In this document: positions 1 through 6,846 of the stretch, in pieces
How the letters are laid out: each line of letters opens with the position of its first letter
Position numbering within the stretch: the stretch's first letter is position 1
Source: FEN-1297 sp021817845
GTDB taxonomy: Bacteria > Bacteroidota > Ignavibacteria > Ignavibacteriales > Ignavibacteriaceae
Assembly (NCBI GenBank): GCA_021817845.1
Contig: JAKAFW010000013.1
Span: forward strand, 1 to 64,000
Length of the DNA: 64,000 nt
Direction: 5' to 3'
The notes under the pieces: generated by a model
Databases searched by the model: none
Told to the model about the DNA's origin: nothing
What the model saw: the letters and a program-made list of their open reading frames with translations, nothing else
Position numbers and translations under genes: made by a program

Positions 1-1048
1 GACTTAAGTCAAAATTAGTCCTGTTGTGAATTCCTTCAATTTCTCCCCAACCGAATGGAAACAAGTATTCTATGTCAGTAGCTTCTTTAGCATAGTGTGC
101 AAGTTTTTCTTTCGGATGGTCATGATAACGCAGTTTATCTTTTGTCATACCAAGCGAATAAAACCACTCGAGTCGTTCGTGTTTCCAGTAGTCGTACCAT
201 TTTTTATCATCAGTTGGTTTGACAAAAAATTGCATTTCCATCTGTTCAAACTCGCGTGTTCTGAAAAGAAAATTTTTTGTGTTTATCTCGTTACGAAATG
301 CTTTACCGATCTGAGCAATGCCGAACGGAATTTTTTGACGTGATGAATTTTGAACATTCAAAAAATTAACAAATATTCCTTGTGCAGTTTCAGGACGTAG
401 ATATACTACTGCGCCACTGTCTTCTACAGGACCGACAAAAGTTTTGAACATTAAATTAAATTTTCTTGCTTCAGTAAATGTTCCTTTATTACCGCATTGC
501 GGGCAGTTTATTTCCACAAGGAGTAGTTTACTTAACCCGTCATTCTCTAAAATATTATTAAAAGTTTCATTCAATTCTTGCTCTGAAAAATTTCGGACAT
601 CACTATGTGAAAGATTGAAAAGAAGATTAGTCTTTGAAACATTATCCAAAAACGATTCGATTATTTTTCTCTTTTTCTTTTCTGCAATTAAATCTGAAAG
701 CGTATCAAGTCGATAGCGCGACTTGCACTGCTTGCAGTCTATCATTGGGTCGGTAAAATTCTCAACGTGACCTGAAGCTTCCCAAACGCGCGGGTGCATA
801 AGAATTGATGCATCTATCCCCTCCACGTTTTCACGGTAAGTCATAAATTTCCACCATTCTTCTTTAACATTCTTTAGGAGCTCAACGCCGAGCGGTCCGT
901 AATCCCAGCAACCGTTTAAGCCTCCATAAATTTCACTTGATTGGAAAACGAATCCTCTTCTCTTTGATAGAGACACAATTTTTTCTATCAAATCATTCTG
1001 GTTATTCTTCTGCTTTTCGATTTTAAAATCCTCCGGGTTATCTTTCAA
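1..1048 (-). CDS. glyS: Glycyl-tRNA synthetase, class II single-chain type (3' end outside the window)
   Basis: Charges tRNA-Gly with glycine in the cytoplasm. The reverse strand reads in one open frame to the window edge. Near the N-terminus are KRRGFVFQSSEIYGG and WDYGPLGVELLKN, the hallmarks of the alpha2 (eukaryote/archaea-like, GlyQS) enzyme. Then come HPRVWEASGHV, a CKQC and a CPQCG pair suggesting a zinc-binding insertion, and the class II region LRPETAQGIF followed by FRNEINTKNFLFRTREFEQMEMQFF. The anticodon-binding C-terminus is missing. The start is unclear: no ATG or GTG lies near the expected N-terminus. TTG at 1048 has no Shine-Dalgarno, while GGAGG (1030-1034) sits 8 bases before an ATC codon at 1021. 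It is last in the unit that starts at tnaA, 63 bases after the DUF2520 gene. Identity is firm; the start is not. Confidence 0.93.
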   Translation of the reverse strand, partial: MKDNPEDFKIEKQKNNQNDLIEKIVSLSKRRGFVFQSSEIYGGLNGCWDYGPLGVELLKNVKEEWWKFMTYRENVEGIDASILMHPRVWEASGHVENFTDPMIDCKQCKSRYRLDTLSDLIAEKKKRKIIESFLDNVSKTNLLFNLSHSDVRNFSEQELNETFNNILENDGLSKLLLVEINCPQCGNKGTFTEARKFNLMFKTFVGPVEDSGAVVYLRPETAQGIFVNFLNVQNSSRQKIPFGIAQIGKAFRNEINTKNFLFRTREFEQMEMQFFVKPTDDKKWYDYWKHERLEWFYSLGMTKDKLRYHDHPKEKLAHYAKEATDIEYLFPFGWGEIEGIHNRTNFDLS

Positions 1049-1111
1049 AAATAGAATTTAAATATAATAAAAATGATAATGCATTTTACCGGAAAGGAAT
1101 AGGATTTTAGG

Positions 1112-2032
1112 TCAGATTTTAGAGGATATACTTTTTAATTCCTTTAACAAAAACTCATAAATCCGGGTTTGCGCATCGGATAGTTTATCGTCACTTTGTT
1201 CAATAAGACTTAAAAGAGATAAGGATTGAGAAATATAATTCAGCGCTTCAACATTAATCTTTTTCGCATGGTTTTTTTTCTTAAGAGCATTTAGATGTCC
1301 CTTAATGATTTGTAATTCGCCCCGTTCAACCGGACCAGACAAAGATTTTGCGGCACCGAATTTCTTTAAGTTAGATACTGTGGAAGATATAATAGGGATC
1401 ATTATTTTGCGGAAATCAGTCCCTTGTATTTTTGCATTTTCAAAAAGTTTTTGGGAGCTGAAATAATTCCCAATCAGAAAATTTGAAGCAAAAACTGCTG
1501 CCAAATGATAAAATATTTTATTTCGACTTTTTAATTTGAAGGCAATTAAGTCAAGTTCTTCTGCAAGTGTTAGTAGAATTTCTTCAGCTCGATGACTTTT
1601 CGTTTCAATAGCTACGTAAATTTTAGACAGGTTTACAATTTTTTTAGAAGGGAATGTTTGCATAATATGGAAAGATGCGGTCATAGCTTTTTTCTTATCT
1701 AACGCAGTTAAAACCTTAGCTGTATGTGCACCGGAGAGTTGAATAAAAATAGATTTAGTAAAGTTAAATTTTATTCTTGAAAGTTTCTTGGATATTAATT
1801 TTAATTGGCTATCCGGAACACATAGAAAAAAAACATTGCAACTCATCGGTAAATCTTGAAGGTTATCGGAATAAAGGTTTATATTAAATTTATCCGCTAA
1901 TGTTTTTGCCGAAGAAATGCTTTTACTTACAACAATTGATATTATATACCCGGAATTAATTAAAGAATTAGTCAATGAGAAGGCAATTTTCCCCGCTCCA
2001 ATTATAGCTATATTGAATTTTATCTCAGACAA
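1112..2032 (-). CDS. Rossmann-fold DUF2520 protein (predicted NAD(P)-binding reductase)
   Basis: 306 residues. The N-terminus has a dinucleotide-binding glycine motif, AIIGAGKIAFSL (about residues 9-20), followed by a Rossmann fold resembling ketopantoate or pyrroline-5-carboxylate reductases. Next are QLSGAHTAKVL and SFHIMQTFPSKK and a helical DUF2520 C-terminal half with the SGPVERGE signature. Length and motif order match 'Rossmann-like and DUF2520' proteins, whose substrate I do not know. It begins directly after the stop of amrB with no gap, so the two are co-transcribed and probably translationally coupled, with glyS following. A reductase role is inferred from the fold only. Confidence 0.8.
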   Translation of the reverse strand: MSEIKFNIAIIGAGKIAFSLTNSLINSGYIISIVVSKSISSAKTLADKFNINLYSDNLQDLPMSCNVFFLCVPDSQLKLISKKLSRIKFNFTKSIFIQLSGAHTAKVLTALDKKKAMTASFHIMQTFPSKKIVNLSKIYVAIETKSHRAEEILLTLAEELDLIAFKLKSRNKIFYHLAAVFASNFLIGNYFSSQKLFENAKIQGTDFRKIMIPIISSTVSNLKKFGAAKSLSGPVERGELQIIKGHLNALKKKNHAKKINVEALNYISQSLSLLSLIEQSDDKLSDAQTRIYEFLLKELKSISSKI

Positions 2033-2854
2033 CTAATCACCATAAATTACTGCGGAGAGATACCCAACAACCTGACTATCATCGCCAGAAGTGTCTCCTG
2101 AGTCACTTCTATTAAGAATAAGCGATTTATTCTTACCGGAAAAAACAGCTGCCTTCATCATTGCAACAATCGGTCCGCCACCGCAAGCTTCACAATATCT
2201 ATTCTCAAGGTCTAGTTGCAATCCGTCAATATCAAAATCTCTGATTCTTTTTTCAACAATCGAATCGAGCAGGTTAGCTTCGTCTTTAGAATAGTAATGT
2301 GAAAGATCAGAACTGGCTAAAATTATTGTTTCTTCATCAATTACTTTTGAAAGTTGGTTAGCCAGATCATCAACATTATTTTTTTTCTGATCGCCCATTA
2401 CAATTGGGACAATCTTGATGCCTGACAAAACCTTTTGCAGAAATGGAATTTGTACTTCGATTGCATGTTCTTCTTTATGCCCAACTGAACCAAAAAAAAT
2501 GAAATTGCTTCCTTTAATTAATCGAAGAGCAATTTCTTTATTTATTTCCACAATGCCGAGCGGAGTTTCAAACGCATCGCCATCATAAATCGAAATACCA
2601 TCAAAATATTGCCGGTGGCTTGGCGAAATGATAATAACGTTTTTTATTTTTTTATCCTTCAAGGTATTGAAAGCAAATGCGGCTGTTTTTCCTGAATAAA
2701 TGTATCCGGCATGAGGTGAAATTATCCCAGTTACCGAAGTAAGAATTTGAGCTGGCTGAGAAACTGATAAGAGTAGATCTAATTCATGGTTAAGTTTTTT
2801 GGGATCAGACGAATAAAATGTTCCAGCAACAGCTGGTTGCCTAATTTTGCTCAT
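2033..2854 (-). CDS. amrB: AmmeMemoRadiSam system protein B (MEMO1-like)
   Basis: 273 residues, full length for the MEMO family. These proteins share a fold with class III extradiol dioxygenases and bind a metal through two His and one Cys. By comparison with human MEMO1, the counterparts here are His48 (SPHAGYIYSG), His80 (SPSH) and Cys224 (ACGGGPI). Asp183 and His186 (SSDLSHYY) are also conserved. Its first 14 bases overlap the end of amrA, so the A and B proteins are tightly coupled. The biochemical role of bacterial AmmeMemoRadiSam systems is unsettled; redox or metal handling with a radical SAM partner is the usual suggestion. No radical SAM gene lies in this unit. Confidence 0.92.
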   Translation of the reverse strand: MSKIRQPAVAGTFYSSDPKKLNHELDLLLSVSQPAQILTSVTGIISPHAGYIYSGKTAAFAFNTLKDKKIKNVIIISPSHRQYFDGISIYDGDAFETPLGIVEINKEIALRLIKGSNFIFFGSVGHKEEHAIEVQIPFLQKVLSGIKIVPIVMGDQKKNNVDDLANQLSKVIDEETIILASSDLSHYYSKDEANLLDSIVEKRIRDFDIDGLQLDLENRYCEACGGGPIVAMMKAAVFSGKNKSLILNRSDSGDTSGDDSQVVGYLSAVIYGD

Positions 2855-3422
2855 GGGTTCTTTTCCGCTTTCCTTCTTCCGAAAAAACTGTCGCCGTGAA
2901 AGTTTTTATATCAAGAAAATCCGTCTCCCATGCATATGGTGCAATACCTGCTTTTTCGCAAAGTGCAGTTAAAAATTGTTGAATATTGTAATTGTTTTCT
3001 TTTGCAACTTGAGGAAGCAGCAAAGCGCGATTAAATTTTGTATCGAGCACCAAGCCATGCTTGCCGATTTCAATTTGCTGGTAGCTTGAAATTGGAGTAA
3101 GCAGTGATAGAATCGATATTTCGATATTTACGCGCGAAAACTCTTCTTCACTTAGCGGATAGAATCGGGGATCGTTTGTAGAAGCTTGCTTTGCTGCCTC
3201 ACAGACGGTATCAAACAAAGTCATATTAGAGCTTATATATCCGATGCATCCTCTAAGCTTATTATTGACAGTTAATGTTACAAATGCTCCTGGACCAACT
3301 TGCCCAAGCTCTGGGAAATAATTGTAATCAACAACCGGGATTGTTTTTTCTCCGAATAAAGATTGGATTGAATCCCGGGCGGCTAAAATTAAAATGCCTT
3401 TTTCTTCCTCAGTCAGTTCCAT
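2841..3422 (-). CDS. amrA: AmmeMemoRadiSam system protein A (AMMECR1 domain)
   Basis: 193 residues, a single AMMECR1 domain. The family's hallmark LRGCIG is at residues 56-61, with the typical FVTL strand before it and the DPRFYPLSEEE segment after it. The later LVLDTKFNRALLLPQVA and YAWETDFLDIKTFTATVF segments are also characteristic. No signal peptide, so cytoplasmic. The function of the domain is not established; a nucleotide or tRNA-related role has been proposed. It overlaps amrB by 14 bases and follows the DUF4905 gene by 24 bases. Confidence 0.92.
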   Translation of the reverse strand: MELTEEEKGILILAARDSIQSLFGEKTIPVVDYNYFPELGQVGPGAFVTLTVNNKLRGCIGYISSNMTLFDTVCEAAKQASTNDPRFYPLSEEEFSRVNIEISILSLLTPISSYQQIEIGKHGLVLDTKFNRALLLPQVAKENNYNIQQFLTALCEKAGIAPYAWETDFLDIKTFTATVFSEEGKRKRTHEQN

Positions 3423-3446
3423 AAATCCCTCAGTGTTATTTTTAGA

Positions 3447-4274
3447 TTATTCTTTTAATGAGCAAACGAGAAGTTTTTCTTTCTCAATCAACAGAAAAAT
3501 TAGCTCGTCTTTGACAAAAAAGGAATCCGGAACAAATGCGTTGACGCGAGCATTTAAAGTTACTTCAAAAATAGTCTTTTTAGAAAGAATATCAATAGCC
3601 GCAAATTTATTTTCTAAACTATTCCCATCGGTTGGTTTATGATAGCTTAACAATAGCAGGTTTTCTAAATTTATAAATTCTATTTTGCCTGTGATAAAAT
3701 TGCTCTCATAAAATTCTTCTAAAAGAATTTTATTTGAATCATTAATGTCTGCTTTTGAATCAAAATATTCTGGGAAAAAGTAGCCCTCATAATTTTGACG
3801 GCTAATCGCCTCTTCGCGCAGCATATTCACAGAAGATGCATCTTCACCCAGTTCTTCAATCATTTCTCCGTTTCTATAATCAAGAGTATAGAATTTTCTT
3901 CCTTCAAACATTTGCCTGTACCCATACAATTTGTTTTCCAAAATAAACAGGAAGATAAATTCTTCGGTATTCCACAAGACTTTTTGCGTAATCGTATCGT
4001 ATGCAATTATGCCTATGTGCCCCGGCATATCAGGCTTAAGATATTTGTGAAAAAAAATTATGTCTTTATAAATAGTTTCAATCCCAATCCAATACTTTTC
4101 ATCAAGTTGAAGGTTGCTGAACTTTTTTTTACCGGTATAGATATCAAGACAGTTAAAAAATGCTTCTTTTGTTTCAACGTTTCTATCTTCAATAATAATT
4201 TTGCCGGAATCTGTCGGAATTAATCTCCAGATTTGTCTTCTGTTTGAATATTCATATTCCTTTTTAATTTTCAT
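3447..4274 (-). CDS. DUF4905-type hypothetical protein (beta-propeller-like)
   Basis: 275 residues, no signal peptide or membrane segment. The sequence alternates short strands and aromatic residues, for example WRLIPTDSGKIIIEDRN and IGIIAYDTITQKVLWNTEEF. The pattern 'DIxTGKK... YDTITQKVLW... LDYRNGEMIEEL' is like repeated WD/PQQ-type blades. I tentatively match it to DUF4905, a family mainly of Bacteroidota relatives. It lies 11 bases after tnaA and 24 before amrA, so it belongs to the same transcript. No function can be assigned. Confidence 0.6.
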   Translation of the reverse strand: MKIKKEYEYSNRRQIWRLIPTDSGKIIIEDRNVETKEAFFNCLDIYTGKKKFSNLQLDEKYWIGIETIYKDIIFFHKYLKPDMPGHIGIIAYDTITQKVLWNTEEFIFLFILENKLYGYRQMFEGRKFYTLDYRNGEMIEELGEDASSVNMLREEAISRQNYEGYFFPEYFDSKADINDSNKILLEEFYESNFITGKIEFINLENLLLLSYHKPTDGNSLENKFAAIDILSKKTIFEVTLNARVNAFVPDSFFVKDELIFLLIEKEKLLVCSLKE

Positions 4275-4285
4275 TTTAAGTCAGA

Positions 4286-5659
4286 CTAATTAATTTCTTC
4301 GAACTTTGCTGTAAAGTGACGAAGCATGGGAGCCTCATAAATTATCTTGTAACCTTTTAGAGAATTTCTTTGCCTAAATACTTCTATAATAATTTCTAAA
4401 ACATAATCGATGTGACTTTGTGTATAAACCCTTCTCGGAACTGCAAGGCGAACTAATTCCATCGGTGGCGGAATGAGCTTTCCTTTTTTATCATACTTTC
4501 CAAACATAACGCTTCCTATTTCTACCGATCTTATTCCTCCTTCAATATACAATGCAGCAACGATTGACTGCCCGGGAAATTCTTCTGGCGAAATATGAGG
4601 AAGGAATCTTTTCGCATCTAAATAAATTGCGTGCCCACCGGGCGGCTCAATTATCGGAACTCCTGCTGCCACTAATCTTTCACCAAGATATTCAATACTC
4701 CTAATTCTGTATTCAAGATAATGTTCGTCAAGAATTTCTTCCAAGCCTTGTGCAATAGCTTCCAAATCGCGACCCGCTAAACCACCGTATGTCGGAAAGC
4801 CTTCGGTAACAATCAAAAGATTTCTGCATTGCATTGCCAGGTTGTCGTCGTTTAGAGCAAGAAAGCCGCCGATATTTACAAGCGCATCTTTCTTAGCGCT
4901 CATCGTAACACCGTCTGCATAAGAAAACATTTCTTGAGCGATTTCAAGAGCCGATTTATTTGAGTAGCCTGGCTCCCGTTTTTTTATAAAGTAAGCATTT
5001 TCTGCAAAGCGGCAAGCATCAAGGAAAAGAGGAATACCATATTTCTTGCAGACTTCTTTTGTCTCTCTAATATTTTGCATTGATACCGGCTGCCCACCTC
5101 CGGAATTATTGGTAATTGTAATCATGCAGAAAGGAATATTTTCTTTCCCGGTTTGAATAATAAATTTTTCAAGTTTTTCAACATCCATGTTACCCTTAAA
5201 GTCGGCACGCACTTCCGGATGTTTGCCGGTTTCATTCAACAAGTCAACTGCTTCGGCACCAGAGAATTCAATATTGGCGCGTGTTGTATCAAAGTGCGTA
5301 TTGTTCGGAAAAAATTTCCCTTTCCCTCCGGTAATTGAAAAGAGTATTTTCTCAGCCGCACGGCCTTGATGAGTTGGGATAATAAATTTCATTCCTGTAA
5401 TTTTCTTAACGGCTTCTTCAAACCTGTAAAAACTTTTTGAGCCTGCATATGATTCATCCCCGTCCATAATTCCAGCCCATTGTTTTGAACTCATCGCAGA
5501 AGTTCCGCTGTCGGTAAGCAAATCAATTAAAACATCATCTGCGCGAATTAGAAATGGGTTATAACCTGCCCGTTTTAGAATATCAATTCTTTCTTCCTTT
5601 GTTGTAAAATGAATTGGTTCAACGGATTTTATCTTGAATGGTTCGATAATTGTTTTCAT
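4286..5659 (-). CDS. tnaA: Tryptophanase (PLP-dependent beta-eliminating lyase)
   Basis: 457 residues, full length. Cleaves L-tryptophan to indole, pyruvate and ammonia. It belongs to the tryptophanase/tyrosine phenol-lyase family: IDLLTDSGT, GDESYAGS, PTHQGRAAE, GGQPVS and the PLP lysine in MSAKKD (Lys257). Two positions separate the activities. Tyrosine phenol-lyase has Thr124 and Arg381; here residue 124 is Asp (HFDTT), the counterpart of tryptophanase Asp137, and residue 381 is Ile (IRSVEIG). Both favour tryptophanase. It leads the minus-strand unit that runs into the DUF4905, amr and glyS genes, with a 314-base divergent promoter region upstream. I see no TnaC-like leader. Confidence 0.93.
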   Translation of the reverse strand: MKTIIEPFKIKSVEPIHFTTKEERIDILKRAGYNPFLIRADDVLIDLLTDSGTSAMSSKQWAGIMDGDESYAGSKSFYRFEEAVKKITGMKFIIPTHQGRAAEKILFSITGGKGKFFPNNTHFDTTRANIEFSGAEAVDLLNETGKHPEVRADFKGNMDVEKLEKFIIQTGKENIPFCMITITNNSGGGQPVSMQNIRETKEVCKKYGIPLFLDACRFAENAYFIKKREPGYSNKSALEIAQEMFSYADGVTMSAKKDALVNIGGFLALNDDNLAMQCRNLLIVTEGFPTYGGLAGRDLEAIAQGLEEILDEHYLEYRIRSIEYLGERLVAAGVPIIEPPGGHAIYLDAKRFLPHISPEEFPGQSIVAALYIEGGIRSVEIGSVMFGKYDKKGKLIPPPMELVRLAVPRRVYTQSHIDYVLEIIIEVFRQRNSLKGYKIIYEAPMLRHFTAKFEEIN

Positions 5660-5973
5660 AAATTTATCTCAATTAATATTTTAAAATCCTTACCTTGTGA
5701 TTAAGACGGATAAAGTTTGAAAGTAAATTTCATCAAAAATTGAGACCAAAACAACATCCAATCATTAACAAACTTACCTTCTCTCTTTGCTAATTTAATA
5801 CTTGGATAACAAAAGAAAATCCCAACTTAAAAAAGTAAAGTTATTCATTCCTAAGTGTATAGCTAAGAAAAGCTTCATTTCTCATCAAATTATTTTTATT
5901 GCTATTTGAGAAAAGTATAAATAATTTCTCATAGTCAATTCTTTTTCTTTCAATAATTTAAAGGAAATTAGAT
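5660..5973. promoter_or_regulatory. Divergent promoter region between tnaA and the Yip1 gene
   Basis: 314 AT-rich bases without a gene. It must hold the promoters of both divergent units. The only structure I noticed is a 7-base inverted repeat, TGAGAAA (5907-5913) and TTTCTCA (5925-5931), about 40 bases before the Yip1 start. It could be an operator or a weak hairpin. A purine-rich AAAGGAAA precedes the ATG at 5974. Confidence 0.4.
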
Positions 5974-6801
5974 ATGGATAACTTTGAACAGAACGGTGAT
6001 CAAACAACTCAGAATATTGAATCAAACGATGAAGCCGAGTTATCGCACTCCGATAAAATGATTGGCATCTTTACAGAACCAGGGAAAACTTATGAAAATA
6101 TTTCTAAATATCCGGTAAAGACAATCGACTGGTTTCTTCCCTTTGCACTTCTACTTGTTGTAGTTACTATAACACAGTTTCTACTTATGAGTAATAAGGA
6201 AATTCATTTCCAAATTGTTGACAAGCAGATGACAAAAATCCAACAGAACTTTAACAAGTTAGTCTCTGAAGGAAAAATAACTCAGGAGGAAGCTGACAAG
6301 CAGATTAGCACTATACAGGACAGAATGCAAAAATTTGGACCGATGCAAATGATCCTTACTGTATTGGGTATTTTTATCGGCGGCTTTATAGTGTTTTTTA
6401 TAATGTGTGGAATTTATTATCTCTTTGCTAAGTTTTTATTGAAAGGCGATGGAAACTACAGCTCTGTATTAGTCGCAAGCGGCTTAACTTCTTACATTGT
6501 TATTGTTCAGGTTATTATCGCGGCTATTTTAGCTTTCGCATTTGGAAGGCTTTTCGGCGACACAAGCGTTGCAGCCTTTCTTGATTCAGATAAGGCAACT
6601 CTTGCCGGATTTATTTTTTCTAAGCTGGATGTCTTTTCAATTTGGGTTTATATTGTTTTAAGTATCGGTTTGGCTAAAATGTTTAAATCAAAAGGAACGG
6701 CTCCGTATTTTGCAGTTGTCTTCGGAATATGGATTATAGGTGGGCTTTTGCTTTTCCTACTCGCAAATGCGGTACCATTCTTTAGTATGTTCAGAGGTTA
6801 G
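5974..6801 (+). CDS. Yip1-domain integral membrane protein
   Basis: 275 residues. An acidic, hydrophilic N-terminus (about 30 residues) leads into MIGIFTEPGKTYENISKYPVKTIDWFLPF, the typical entry to a Yip1 domain: a 'F..P..TF..I...P' segment before the first membrane helix. About five hydrophobic helices follow (roughly 52-70, 122-148, 165-187, 210-232, 243-265), with a charged, probably coiled segment at 80-115. Bacterial Yip1 proteins have no defined role. It stands alone, divergent from tnaA and convergent with priA, with a hairpin terminator just after the stop. Confidence 0.8.
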   Translation: MDNFEQNGDQTTQNIESNDEAELSHSDKMIGIFTEPGKTYENISKYPVKTIDWFLPFALLLVVVTITQFLLMSNKEIHFQIVDKQMTKIQQNFNKLVSEGKITQEEADKQISTIQDRMQKFGPMQMILTVLGIFIGGFIVFFIMCGIYYLFAKFLLKGDGNYSSVLVASGLTSYIVIVQVIIAAILAFAFGRLFGDTSVAAFLDSDKATLAGFIFSKLDVFSIWVYIVLSIGLAKMFKSKGTAPYFAVVFGIWIIGGLLLFLLANAVPFFSMFRG

Positions 6802-6820
6802 TAAGTTTTAATAATAATAT

Positions 6821-6844
6821 GAAGCCCACTGAAATGTGGGCTTC
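6821..6844. terminator. Bidirectional hairpin terminator between the Yip1 gene and priA
   Basis: A perfect 9-base stem, GAAGCCCAC (6821-6829) and GTGGGCTTC (6836-6844), with a 6-base loop. It lies between two convergent stop codons (6801 and 6847). The T-runs are short on both sides, so it may work in both directions. Confidence 0.8.
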
Positions 6845-6846
6845 CT

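Noticed and set aside
26..716. Two forward-strand frames of 105 and 90 codons
   Set aside because: They run antisense to the glycyl-tRNA synthetase frame and show no protein-like composition.
4286..5659. Tyrosine phenol-lyase as the identity
   Set aside because: The phenol-lyase Thr124 and Arg381 are Asp and Ile here, as expected for tryptophanase.
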